Positions 16,810 to 25,993 of a DNA stretch of 64,000 nucleotides are shown here, piece by piece (positions within the stretch are counted from its first letter, which is position 1; every line of letters begins with the position of its first letter). A model generated the notes under the pieces. The model was not told where the DNA came from, ran no database searches, and saw nothing but the letters and a program-made list of their open reading frames with translations. The stretch is from NCBI GenBank assembly GCA_030146295.1, contig JASLCD010000202.1, positions 9,281-73,280 of the forward strand, written 5' to 3'. A program made the position numbers and the translations under genes. The stretch comes from Chryseobacterium sp. (GTDB lineage: Bacteria > Bacteroidota > Bacteroidia > Flavobacteriales > Weeksellaceae).

Positions 16810-19769
16810 ACACTAATATATTTTTTGAGTACTTCAATAAGATCTGCCTTTCTTACAGGTTTGGGAAGGAAATCACTCATTCCGGCTTCAAGGCACTTTT
16901 CTTTTTCACCCAGCACATTTCCGGCTGTAACACCTATGATAGGTATATGTTCATATCCCGGCAGCATTCTAATATTTTGTGTTGCCTCAATACCGCTCAT
17001 TATCGGCATCTGTACATCCATCAGGATAAGGGAAAACTGTTTTTTCTTGCATTCCTCCAAAGCCTGCAGCCCATTGACTGCTTCCGTCAGATCTATACTG
17101 GGAGCAAGAGACTTCATCATTTTATTATTCAGGACCATATTCACAGCATTATCATCAACCAAAAGCACTTCTAGTTCCGGGGCAAATAAATGCGAAACTT
17201 TTTCAGTCTGATCCTTACTAATTTCTACTGCATAACTTTGATCTACTTTTTTTAAGGTTTTGTATAATTCATGTGATTTGATAGGCTTCAATAGTAAATG
17301 TGCATTTTCTATTTTTCTAACTGAATTAAGTATGCCAAGTTCTTCAGAAGAAGAGGAAAGTACTATAAACGGAGAAGTCTCTTTTCGCTGGCTGAACAGC
17401 CCTGTTATTTTATCTATTGTTTCCAATCCGGACATAACAGGCATATGATAATCCATCAGGATCACATCGAAACGCTCACCTTTCAACAAGATATCTAATG
17501 CTTCCATTCCATTAGAAGCCAAGGTAGATTTAATGTTCTTATAGTTAAGCATGTGTTCAAGAATGATTCTGTTGGTTTCATTATCATCAACCACCAGGGC
17601 TGTTTTAATAGTTGTTTCAACCTCGTCACTCAATTGAGAGATCTCGTAAGGAATCTCAATGTCAAAGAAAAATACAGAACCTTTTTCCTTTGCGCTGCTC
17701 AGCGACAAATGGCTTCCCATATATCCCAGGATATTGTTCGAAATAGTAAGCCCTAGACCTGTGCCACCATATTGTTTACTGATAGAACTGTTTTCCTGAG
17801 TAAAGGCATCAAAAATGTATTTCTGTTTCTCAACAGGAATGCCGATCCCCGTATCTCTAACCGAGAAACGCAAAGCGATAGTACTATCATCCATGCGTAA
17901 TTTTTCTACTTTTAACTCGATTTCTCCCTTTTCTGTAAATTTCACAGCATTGCCCAGAAGATTGATCAAGATCTGTTTTAACCTTGCTTCATCCATAAAA
18001 AGTATTTTTGGAAGACCCGGTTCAATATTGAGAAGAAGTTCGATATTTTTTTTCTGTGATTGATAAATAATAACATTTATAACCTGGCTCAACATATCGT
18101 ATACATCACATTTTTCAATCAAAAGCTCCATTTTTCCGGATTCTATTTTAGAAAAATCCAATATGTCATTGATGATGCTCAGCAGGTTCTCTCCTGACTC
18201 ATTGATATAATTCAGATATTGCATCTGTGTTTCATTCAGCGGCGTGGTGAGGAGAAGGTCTGAGAAACCAATAACTCCGTTTAAAGGAGTTCTGATCTCA
18301 TGGCTCATATTGGCAAGAAATTCGGATTTTGCTTTACTGGCTATATCTGCTGTTTCCTTGGCATTTTTGAGTTCTTCATTTATCTTTACAGCATTTGTAA
18401 TATTCTGTATGGAAATAATTACCCCTCCTACCTCATCATTTGTAAGATACCAAGGTCCTACTTTAAGGTCATAATGCTGAATTTGTTCTTTTCCGTCTAT
18501 CTTTAGCGTATAGTCACCATTGATATACGTTTTTCCCAACAGCGCATTGTTATAAATCTCTTTACTTTCTTCAGGAAGATTAGATGATATAGTGAAAAGA
18601 TTATTACCGATAAGATCTATATTATTCATATTAAATTCTTCTCTCCAGCTGTTGCTTACGGCAATATAGTTAAGATCTTTATCAAACATGGCCAAAGGAA
18701 CAGGAACATCCGTTGCAAAAGACTTCATTATAGCCTCCTTCCGGGTAACTTCCAGAAACATCTTTTTGAAGGCATCAATGTCCTGAATGATTCCGAAAAC
18801 CCTTTTGCAGATATCACCTTCAAATTCGGGAATACCTTTTACTCTTACCCAGATCGTAACACCGTCATTACGCAAAAGCTGAAACTCCTCATCAAAAGTA
18901 ATTCCTTGTTGTATTGCCCTGTTAAAAAGGTATTGTATTCTCTCTCTGCTTTTTCCTTTGTAAAATTCAAGGGCACTTTCGAAAGTAGGCTGGAGATCAT
19001 CTTTTATTTTGTGAATTTCTTTTGTACTTTGAGACCAAAATAACTTTCCGGTCTTCATATTGGCTTCCCAACCTCCCACCTGGGCTACTAAACTTGTTTC
19101 CTCAAGCATTTCCTTAGTATTAAACAGATCTTTTTCCAGCTTTCCACGTCGGATAAGGTCAGATTTGAGTTGTACATAAACAAAAATTGTAACACCAATG
19201 GCTGCGATGGCAGAAAAGACGATGAACATAACCGTCAATTCGGAAGACTTGTTCAGATTTTCATTTTTTATGGCAAGCTGAACTTCCTCCTGTTTTACAA
19301 ATTTCTGAACGAGCATACGGCATCTGTCCATATCCTCCTTGTTTTGTTCCAGTTCTTCCGTACTCATTAATATTCCTTTTTTACGATTATCAATAAGCAA
19401 TACATATTCTTTCATCAGCATTTCTGAAGTATGCAGCAATTCATTTAGGACATTAATCTGATTTTTATCTCTAAGATTAAGTTTATCTTTGTTAGAAACA
19501 AGCAACGGATATTCACTCCTACTTTTATTGAAAGGCTCAAGAAAATTTTCTCTTCCGGTAAGCTGATATCCCCGATTTCCCGTTTCAGCATCCAAGAGAG
19601 TATGTAAGATATCTTTTACTAAGCTTATAGATTCCTTATTTTTTAATAAGTCTTTTCTATTTTCCATCTGCTTATGTATGCTTATATAAGATGCTATGGA
19701 ACTAGCAATCAGAAGTATCAAAGAAATCACTACTCCAATTTGAAGATTTCTTATAATTTTTTTTGGCAT
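16806..19769 (-). CDS. Hybrid sensor histidine kinase with CHASE3, two PAS and two receiver domains
   Basis: The protein has 987 residues. Two membrane helices (about 10-28 and 178-200) enclose a CHASE3 domain with LLDAETGNRGYQLTGRENFL. Two PAS domains follow (about 225-335 and 345-460). HisKA has FLANMSHEIRTPLNGVIGFS with the phosphoryl His near 494. The ATPase has INLLGNAVKFTEKG, RDTGIGIP and GGTGLGL. Receiver 1 has VVDDN and LMDYHMPVMSG; receiver 2 has LVDDN and LMDVQMPIMSG, with C-terminal Lys in LPKPVRK. All catalytic residues look intact. No output gene is adjacent, so the target is unknown. Confidence 0.95.
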   Translation of the reverse strand: MPKKIIRNLQIGVVISLILLIASSIASYISIHKQMENRKDLLKNKESISLVKDILHTLLDAETGNRGYQLTGRENFLEPFNKSRSEYPLLVSNKDKLNLRDKNQINVLNELLHTSEMLMKEYVLLIDNRKKGILMSTEELEQNKEDMDRCRMLVQKFVKQEEVQLAIKNENLNKSSELTVMFIVFSAIAAIGVTIFVYVQLKSDLIRRGKLEKDLFNTKEMLEETSLVAQVGGWEANMKTGKLFWSQSTKEIHKIKDDLQPTFESALEFYKGKSRERIQYLFNRAIQQGITFDEEFQLLRNDGVTIWVRVKGIPEFEGDICKRVFGIIQDIDAFKKMFLEVTRKEAIMKSFATDVPVPLAMFDKDLNYIAVSNSWREEFNMNNIDLIGNNLFTISSNLPEESKEIYNNALLGKTYINGDYTLKIDGKEQIQHYDLKVGPWYLTNDEVGGVIISIQNITNAVKINEELKNAKETADIASKAKSEFLANMSHEIRTPLNGVIGFSDLLLTTPLNETQMQYLNYINESGENLLSIINDILDFSKIESGKMELLIEKCDVYDMLSQVINVIIYQSQKKNIELLLNIEPGLPKILFMDEARLKQILINLLGNAVKFTEKGEIELKVEKLRMDDSTIALRFSVRDTGIGIPVEKQKYIFDAFTQENSSISKQYGGTGLGLTISNNILGYMGSHLSLSSAKEKGSVFFFDIEIPYEISQLSDEVETTIKTALVVDDNETNRIILEHMLNYKNIKSTLASNGMEALDILLKGERFDVILMDYHMPVMSGLETIDKITGLFSQRKETSPFIVLSSSSEELGILNSVRKIENAHLLLKPIKSHELYKTLKKVDQSYAVEISKDQTEKVSHLFAPELEVLLVDDNAVNMVLNNKMMKSLAPSIDLTEAVNGLQALEECKKKQFSLILMDVQMPIMSGIEATQNIRMLPGYEHIPIIGVTAGNVLGEKEKCLEAGMSDFLPKPVRKADLIEVLKKYISV

Positions 19770-19774
19770 TAAAT

Positions 19775-19796
19775 AGTATTTTTATAATAAAATACT
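19775..19796. promoter_or_regulatory. Inverted repeat just upstream of the histidine kinase
   Basis: AGTATTTT (19775-19782), TATAAT, AAAATACT (19789-19796) is a perfect 8-bp dyad five bases ahead of the kinase ATG. It could be an operator or a 5'-UTR hairpin; A/T richness makes chance occurrence plausible. Confidence 0.3.
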
Positions 19797-19899
19797 AAAA
19801 GTAAATCATTTTATAATATTAACAAATTAATTCGGTAATTTGTCAGCAGATATTGGAAAATGAGTACAATTTAAGTCGTTTAAAGATAGAGATGCCAAC

Positions 19900-19980
19900 T
19901 TAATAAAGGTTTATACTGAGCAGTGTATCTTTTAACCGATCGGCTTCTTCCTCACTTAGAAAATGCGCCCTATATTCCAT
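19900..19980 (-). other. 26-codon open frame coupled to dnaE2, possible vestige of an AlkB-like gene
   Basis: ATG 19978-19980 overlaps the dnaE2 TAA by one base. The frame reads MEYRAHFLSEEEADRLKDTL, then LSINLY and stop. F-L-S-x-E-E-A-D-x-L resembles the opening of AlkB-type dioxygenases, which would suit a DNA-damage operon, but nothing of the catalytic domain follows in any frame. It may be a remnant or a chance frame. Confidence 0.25.
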
Positions 19981-22900
19981 TACTGTATTTTATGTCTTGG
20001 CAGCCCAATCTCATGCGCCTGCGGATAAGGTTTTCTATGGGTCATACTCACATCTTCCTTAATCTGCCTGTGGATATCATATTGTTTTTCTTTATCATAG
20101 GCATAACGGGGATCAGGAATCATAGGCATCTTTGCCATTTTATGAATGGTAACGGTAGGAAAATGAAAATCAACTTCCACTGTTCCCAAGAGCAAATAGC
20201 ACCCGCCTCCCTGAAAATCATATTGCTTTAGGCTGTCAGGAAAATGGGCCGTATCAAAATAATCTCCGTTTACATCAATCCAGGTCCCAAAATACATGGT
20301 CCCTTTCTTGGTAGGCACATGCTTTCTTGAAATCAGGTAAGCCAGCATTTTAACCTGCCGCTTATGAAATTTCAATAAATCTTTCACCAAAACAGAACCT
20401 CTGTATCGGGTCTGCAGCAGATCAAAAGGGCTGCATGATACCGGAAACCCAATGAGTTCAATTTCATCAAAGGCATCCTCAAAGTGTTCCCGTTTTAATT
20501 CAGGCAGTTTAAATTCCTGAACCGGTTCTTCAATCAGCATAAGTCCTCTGTTTTCAGGCCTAAAGTTAACCAGAAGCATTCTTGCTTCTACCAGCAGCTC
20601 ATTTTTAGGCTTACCCGTAAACCGTAATGCTCCGGTAAAAATCAGGATCTGTACGGTTTCAATACCTATGGGAACACGCCTTATAAAGTTCTCCAATGAG
20701 GTATATAATCCATTGATTTCCCGCTCTTCAACAATACCGTGAGCGATTCTTGTTTCCAGGCCTTCCAAAAGCATTAAACCCAGGTAGATCTCTTTTCCTT
20801 TCAGTATTGTTTGATACTCACTGGTATTAATGCAGGGAACCTGGATATTTCCTCCTGACATTTTTGCTTCATGAATATAGACTTCAGTCCGGTAAAATCC
20901 TCCCTGATTATTGATGACCGACACCATAAATTCCAATGGGTAATATACCTTTAAATACAAACTTTGATAGCTCTCCACCGCATAGGATGCCGAATGGGCC
21001 TTACAGAAAGAATACCCGGCAAAAGATTCAATCTGCCGGTATGCCTCAGCGGTGAGCATTTCTGAATGTCCTTTCTCTTTACAGGAAGCAAAGAAATTGG
21101 CTTTTACTTCCTGAAGCTTTTTAATAGATCTTCCTTTTCCGCTCATGGCTCTTCGCAAGATATCACCATCTGCCAGAGATAATCCGCCAAAGTACTGGGC
21201 AATTTTGATCACATCTTCCTGATAGACCATAATGCCGTAGGTTTCTTTCAGGTGTTCTTCAAATACCGAATGAAAATATTCAAACTGATGCGGATGGTTA
21301 TGCCTGAAAATATATTCGCGCATCATTCCGCTCTGTGCCACTCCCGGGCGGATAATGGAGGAAGCAGCAACAAGCGTTCTGTAATTATCACATTTTAGTC
21401 TTCTTAAAAGACCACGCATGGCAGGAGATTCTATATAAAAGCAGCCAATAGTTTTTCCTACCGCCAGATACTCATTGGTCTTTTCTTCATCTTTTGACAG
21501 TGTTGTATCCCGGATATCCACGGTGATTCCTCTTGTTTTCTTAATAAGAGCTACCGTATCATTAATGGTGCCAAGCCCTCTCTGGGAAAGAATATCAAAT
21601 TTTTCAAGCCCGATATCTTCCGCTACATTCATATCAAACTGAACAATCGGAAACCCTTTGGGAGGCATTTCAAGGGCAGTATAACAGGTAATGGGTTCTT
21701 CAGAAATCAGAATCCCGCAGGAATGCATGCTTCTCTGGTTGGGAAATTTTTCGAGCAGCTTGCCATATTTTTGTATCATCTGAACCACTGTGTTGCGGTC
21801 ATGATTTTCCGTAGGTTTTGCCGCCAGATCATCCAATTCTTCTTTAGGAAGCCCGAATACTTTTCCCACCTCTCTGAAAATAGATCTGTATTTAAACTCC
21901 ACATTGGTTCCGCAAAAAGCCACATGATCTTTTCCATACCGGTCAAAAATGTATTCCAATATCGCATCCCTGTTCTGCCAGCTCCAGTCGATATCAAAAT
22001 CAGGCGGGGATTTGCGGTTAAGATTTAAGAAACGTTCAAAATACAGATCCAATTCCAACGGGCAGATGTCCGTTATTCCCAAACAGTAGCTCACGATAGA
22101 ATTGGCACCACTCCCCCGTCCCACATGCATAAACCCCATACTGTTGCTATAACGGATAATATCCCAGGTTATTAAAAAATAAGAACAGAAATTGAGCTCA
22201 TCAATTACCTTCAGCTCTTTTTCTACTCTTTTTCCAGCTACTTCATGATCCTTTCCATACCGCTTCTCCAGTCCTGAATACGCCAGCCTCCGAAGCAACT
22301 TTACATCATCTGCTTTTGACTTCGTGTAAAACTGCTTATTCCTCACTTTTTTAAAATCAAATTCAAAACTGCATTGTTCCAGCAATTTTTTTGTTCTTTT
22401 AATGATCTCAGGATATCTTTCAAATGCTCTTACAATTGCCTGTCCGGTAATAAAATATTCTGACTTCCTGCACATATCCCTTTTAGTGAGTTTTGATAAT
22501 AAAGTATTATGATCAATGGCCCTTAAAATTTTATGCAGTTTATATTCTTCATCGGTCCTGAACGTTACAGGATGCAAGACTACCATTCTGGAAATGAGTT
22601 TTTGGTATTCGGGTCTTATCAAGAAATTAAGTTCTTCTATTCTGACTCCTACCCATTCATTTTCTTTTAATTCCTTGGGAATATTACTCATAGGATAGAC
22701 TACAAGGACATTTTCAAATTCCGGCGCTGTTTCTGAGAGCTCCATAGCATCACAGTTATGCTGAGTAATAATCGTATTGACTTCTCCTATTGCTGAAAAC
22801 TCCTTTGCTACGGCAATATACAGAAGCTTCCCTTCCTTACGGACCTCCATTCCTGCAATTGGTTTAATGCCAACACGCTCACATTCTCTCTTAAAATCAT

Positions 22901-23033
22901 AGATCCCGGTAATGGTATTGATATCCGTCAGAACCAGCTCTGTACTCCCTGATTCATAAGCTTGGTTCACGAGTTCTTCTATGGATAAGGTTCCATAGCG
23001 AAGGCTGTGAAAAGAATGACAATTCAAAAACAT
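19980..23033 (-). CDS. dnaE2: Error-prone DNA polymerase III alpha subunit (DnaE2 type)
   Basis: The protein has 1017 residues, the short length typical of DnaE2 rather than replicative DnaE. The N-terminal PHP domain starts MFLNCHSFHSLRYGTLSIEE. The C-family polymerase core has GFMHVGRGSGANSIVSYCLG and the active-site aspartates in PPDFDIDWSW, then YQEDVIKIAQYFGGLSLADG, and the helix-hairpin-helix near residue 750-800. It lies 20 bases downstream of a Y-family polymerase gene. The pair, with the divergent S24 repressor, forms a damage-inducible translesion cassette. The full PHP metal set appears altered (C-H-S-F-H), as is usual for the group. Confidence 0.92.
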   Translation of the reverse strand: MFLNCHSFHSLRYGTLSIEELVNQAYESGSTELVLTDINTITGIYDFKRECERVGIKPIAGMEVRKEGKLLYIAVAKEFSAIGEVNTIITQHNCDAMELSETAPEFENVLVVYPMSNIPKELKENEWVGVRIEELNFLIRPEYQKLISRMVVLHPVTFRTDEEYKLHKILRAIDHNTLLSKLTKRDMCRKSEYFITGQAIVRAFERYPEIIKRTKKLLEQCSFEFDFKKVRNKQFYTKSKADDVKLLRRLAYSGLEKRYGKDHEVAGKRVEKELKVIDELNFCSYFLITWDIIRYSNSMGFMHVGRGSGANSIVSYCLGITDICPLELDLYFERFLNLNRKSPPDFDIDWSWQNRDAILEYIFDRYGKDHVAFCGTNVEFKYRSIFREVGKVFGLPKEELDDLAAKPTENHDRNTVVQMIQKYGKLLEKFPNQRSMHSCGILISEEPITCYTALEMPPKGFPIVQFDMNVAEDIGLEKFDILSQRGLGTINDTVALIKKTRGITVDIRDTTLSKDEEKTNEYLAVGKTIGCFYIESPAMRGLLRRLKCDNYRTLVAASSIIRPGVAQSGMMREYIFRHNHPHQFEYFHSVFEEHLKETYGIMVYQEDVIKIAQYFGGLSLADGDILRRAMSGKGRSIKKLQEVKANFFASCKEKGHSEMLTAEAYRQIESFAGYSFCKAHSASYAVESYQSLYLKVYYPLEFMVSVINNQGGFYRTEVYIHEAKMSGGNIQVPCINTSEYQTILKGKEIYLGLMLLEGLETRIAHGIVEEREINGLYTSLENFIRRVPIGIETVQILIFTGALRFTGKPKNELLVEARMLLVNFRPENRGLMLIEEPVQEFKLPELKREHFEDAFDEIELIGFPVSCSPFDLLQTRYRGSVLVKDLLKFHKRQVKMLAYLISRKHVPTKKGTMYFGTWIDVNGDYFDTAHFPDSLKQYDFQGGGCYLLLGTVEVDFHFPTVTIHKMAKMPMIPDPRYAYDKEKQYDIHRQIKEDVSMTHRKPYPQAHEIGLPRHKIQ

Positions 23034-23053
23034 TGCTCAACAATTTAAAAGTT

Positions 23054-24202
23054 CTATTTTTCAAAATCAAAACCTGAAGCTCTTCCTACAGCTCCCATTC
23101 CATAGCGGTTCTTCAGATAGTCCATGGTCTGGTATAAGTTCATCTGCTCTTCAGTATCTTCAAACAGGTTCATTTGATGGTTTCCGTGAACGAGCCCTGT
23201 AAAACGCAGTCCTACCAAGCGAAGCCGCATTCTTCTGGTATACACTTTATTGAATAATTCCAAAGCCACTCTTGACAAAGTATGATCTGCAGAAGTATAA
23301 GAAACTTTGCATTGTTTGGTTTCCGTATCAAAATTGGCATACCGGATTTTCACAACCACTGTTGAAGTCAGCCATTTTTCCTGTCTCAGCTGATATGCTA
23401 GCTGTTCAGCCATTCCTGATATCAGTCTTTTCAGCTCTACAATATCCATGGTATCATTGGTGAAAGTCCTTTCTGTAGAAATGGATTTTCTTTCCGAATA
23501 AGGAACTACAGGATTTTCATCAATGCCATTCGCTTTTTTCCAAAGTTCTTTTCCGTTCACGCCAATCATCTGCTGCAATACCAACATGGGCATTTCAGAT
23601 AAAGTATGAATGGTACGGATTCCAATTCTTGATAATAACTGAAAAGTTTTGTCTCCCACCATCGGAATCTTTTTAATGGATAGCGGATTTAAAAAAGGTT
23701 TGATCTCCAAGTCTTTAATTTCCAGCCTGCCAACCGGCTTTGCTTCTCCTGTTCCTATTTTTGAAACAGTTTTATTCGCAGATAAAGCAAAGCTTATGGG
23801 AAGTCCTGTTTCTTTGGTAACGACTGCGGCAATTTCCCGGGTCCACTGATAACAGCCGAAAAACTGATCCATTCCTGAAAGATCCAGATAAAACTCATCG
23901 ATACTTGCTTTTTCCATCACCGGAACTCTTTCCTGAATAATTTCAGTCACCGTATGTGATAGATTGGAATACAGTTCATGATCTCCCCGAATTACTTTTG
24001 CGTCCGGACATAAACGGAGTGCCATTCGGATGGGCATGGCAGAACGAACTCCGAATTTTCGGGCTTCATAAGAACATGACGCTACCACTCCACGGTCACC
24101 TCCCCCTATAATGAGGGGAATCCCATTAAGTTGAGAGTTATTACGTCTCTCACAGGATACAAAGAAGGTATCCAGATCCATATGTACAATCGCTCTATTC
24201 AC
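23054..24202 (-). CDS. dinB: Y-family DNA polymerase (DinB/Pol IV-like) of the mutagenesis cassette
   Basis: The protein has 382 residues. It opens NRAIVHMDLDTFFVSCERR with the first catalytic Asp, and keeps the second acidic pair in KASIDEFYLDLSG. Unlike ImuB, the active site therefore looks complete. The little-finger region follows, ending VGRASGFDFEK. The start is GTG at 24200-24202; a TAATTTTG box on this strand at 24207-24214 puts transcription start at or next to the GTG, so the mRNA may be leaderless. It is cotranscribed with dnaE2 and faces the S24 repressor across twin operators. Confidence 0.9.
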   Translation of the reverse strand: MNRAIVHMDLDTFFVSCERRNNSQLNGIPLIIGGGDRGVVASCSYEARKFGVRSAMPIRMALRLCPDAKVIRGDHELYSNLSHTVTEIIQERVPVMEKASIDEFYLDLSGMDQFFGCYQWTREIAAVVTKETGLPISFALSANKTVSKIGTGEAKPVGRLEIKDLEIKPFLNPLSIKKIPMVGDKTFQLLSRIGIRTIHTLSEMPMLVLQQMIGVNGKELWKKANGIDENPVVPYSERKSISTERTFTNDTMDIVELKRLISGMAEQLAYQLRQEKWLTSTVVVKIRYANFDTETKQCKVSYTSADHTLSRVALELFNKVYTRRMRLRLVGLRFTGLVHGNHQMNLFEDTEEQMNLYQTMDYLKNRYGMGAVGRASGFDFEK

Positions 24203-24206
24203 GTTA

Positions 24207-24262
24207 CAAAATTAGATACTAAATGTATCTTTTTTCGTATATTTGCAGATACAATTTGTATC
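24207..24262. promoter_or_regulatory. Divergent SOS-like promoters with two GATAC-N5-GTATC operators
   Basis: Operator 1 is GATACTAAATGTATC (24215-24229) and operator 2 is GATACAATTTGTATC (24248-24262). Both are perfect 5-bp dyads with a 5-base spacer. The plus-strand -7 box TATATTTG lies at 24238-24245 and the minus-strand box TAATTTTG at 24207-24214. Operator 1 abuts the minus-strand box, and operator 2 covers the plus-strand start site. Binding by the S24 protein encoded next door is inferred. Confidence 0.7.
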
Positions 24263-24263
24263 A

Positions 24264-25040
24264 ATGTCAATTTTTTCAGATAACATCAGGTTTTTAAGAA
24301 CTCAGAAAAAATTATCCCAGCAGGAGCTTGCGGATAAAATTTTAATGAGCAGGGTCCGGTATTCAAAATACGAAGATGGGCGTTCGGAGGCTCCTTACGA
24401 ACTACTGATCAGAATTTCAAAGTATTTCAATCTGAGTATTGACCTGCTCCTTACAGTAGATATCCGGAAATATCCTTTAGAAGATGTATTGAGGCTTCCG
24501 GATAATAGAATTGTTTTACCGGTTGTTGTTGACCAGCTGGGTAACAACAGTATTGAAATTATTCCCCAAAAAGCTTCCATGGGATATTTATCAGGATATA
24601 GTGACCCCGAGTACATCGAAAGTCTGCAGAGAATTTCATTACCCTTTCTGACTAACGGAAAGTACAGGGCATTCCCGGCGCAAGGCGATTCTATGCCTCC
24701 CTTTAAAGACGGGTCTTATATTATCGGAAAATATATAGAGAACATCGAAGATCTGAAACCGGGCAAAAGTTATGTTATCGTCACTCTGAATGATGGTATT
24801 TCTTATAAAAGATTTACTGCTTCCAATGGAAAATCAATAACTGTGGCAGCTGACAATTCATTCTATAAACCTTATGATATCCCTTTAGGAGAGGTCGTAG
24901 AAATCTGGCAGTATGCTTCAGGAATATTTCCGGAGGATTTTGAACCTGAGCATCTTGAAAACTCTAATGTAAAAGAAATGCTCCTTGAGATCCGAAAAGA
25001 TATCCAGATACTCGATGAAAAGTTTTCAAAGAACCATTAA
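24264..25040 (+). CDS. LexA-like repressor: XRE helix-turn-helix plus S24 peptidase domain
   Basis: From ATG 24264 the protein has 258 residues; the upstream start at 24243 falls inside the -7 box. Residues 7-60 are an XRE helix-turn-helix (LRTQKKLSQQELADKILMSR). The C-terminal S24 domain has Ser143 in PAQGDSMPPFKDG and Lys182 in GISYKRF, the Ser-Lys dyad used for self-cleavage. The usual Ala-Gly cleavage pair is not obvious; KASMGYLSG around 103-111 is the likely hinge. It should repress itself and dinB-dnaE2 until RecA-triggered cleavage, by analogy with LexA and UmuD-type repressors. Confidence 0.88.
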   Translation: MSIFSDNIRFLRTQKKLSQQELADKILMSRVRYSKYEDGRSEAPYELLIRISKYFNLSIDLLLTVDIRKYPLEDVLRLPDNRIVLPVVVDQLGNNSIEIIPQKASMGYLSGYSDPEYIESLQRISLPFLTNGKYRAFPAQGDSMPPFKDGSYIIGKYIENIEDLKPGKSYVIVTLNDGISYKRFTASNGKSITVAADNSFYKPYDIPLGEVVEIWQYASGIFPEDFEPEHLENSNVKEMLLEIRKDIQILDEKFSKNH

Positions 25041-25076
25041 ATTAAAACAGTCTACTCTATACTATTTACTATACCT

Positions 25077-25295
25077 ATGATCATCTCTTATTACGATTTT
25101 CAAAACTTAACCAACCGCCAGACACAATATGATTTTGTACTTACCTATGGACACCTCATCAGTGAAAGAACAGTTTCACAACTAAGATATGTTTTGTATG
25201 AAGTTGCAAATTTTTCAGTGGAGCTGATCTATAATACTACTAACGATAAAATCAACGGAATGAATCTCTTTGAGAATAAGTCTCATTATAAATAG
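25077..25295 (+). CDS. Small protein downstream of the LexA-like gene
   Basis: The product has 72 residues: MIISYYDFQNLTNRQTQYDF, then VLTYGHLISERTVSQLRYVL and YEVANFSVELIYN. It starts 36 bases after the repressor gene on the same strand and is probably in its operon, hence damage-inducible. No family is recognised. It is soluble, with alternating hydrophobic residues suggesting a small alpha/beta fold. Confidence 0.6.
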   Translation: MIISYYDFQNLTNRQTQYDFVLTYGHLISERTVSQLRYVLYEVANFSVELIYNTTNDKINGMNLFENKSHYK

Positions 25296-25469
25296 AAGAA
25301 ATGGGTATGATAATTATTTTTTAAAGACTTACAAAAGAAGAAATAAAGAATATTTTTCCAGTTTTTAAATAAAAAACAATATGAAAAGTAACGGCGTGTA
25401 AATGTTTCAAATAGTTCAATTTTGTATTTAACCCTCATTTTGCCAACATATTATTATCTGCATAATTAC

Positions 25470-25967
25470 TTAATTTTCAAATTTTATTGGTTCGCTCCAT
25501 AGAATTTCATATTTACTGTTCTTGACTTTTTCCCAGTAAGATCCAAAAGAATAATATTTATTGGGAAAAATAATTTTTTTGAATCCAATTTTGAAATATT
25601 TCCTTTTTGAATCAGGATTTTTTGTCACCAGTAATTTATATTTTTTAGAAGTATTTTTTTCAAACTCTATATACACAGGAAAGTTAGAATCACATCTAAA
25701 AGTTTCAAACGAAAAATCATTGTTGTCAAGTATGAAGTTGCTATTGTATGAGCAACTCATAATTCCATATAATTTATTATTATTTTTATTTTTTATAAAT
25801 TGAAGTTCGACTTCTTGACCGGTTTTTTCAGGATGGTATTCTTTTAAGTATTGATTATTATTTCGATTTAAATTTATATTCACAGTTTTAATGTCCATTT
25901 CTAATTCTGGTTTTTCTTTGCAAGAAAATATTAAAAATAGCATTGATAAAAATAGTGGTAATTTCAT
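25470..25967 (-). CDS. Small lipoprotein of unknown function
   Basis: The protein has 165 residues. The signal MKLPLFLSMLFLIFSC ends in a lipobox with Cys16, followed by KEKPELEMD. The mature part is Lys/Asn-rich and beta-like (VELQFIKNKNNNKLYGIMSC, then VYIEFEKNTSKKYKLLVTKN). No domain is recognised. It follows another exported-protein gene by 26 bases, so the two are probably cotranscribed. Confidence 0.6.
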   Translation of the reverse strand: MKLPLFLSMLFLIFSCKEKPELEMDIKTVNINLNRNNNQYLKEYHPEKTGQEVELQFIKNKNNNKLYGIMSCSYNSNFILDNNDFSFETFRCDSNFPVYIEFEKNTSKKYKLLVTKNPDSKRKYFKIGFKKIIFPNKYYSFGSYWEKVKNSKYEILWSEPIKFEN

Positions 25968-25993
25968 TTGGAATAAGAATTTTGTGATATGTT

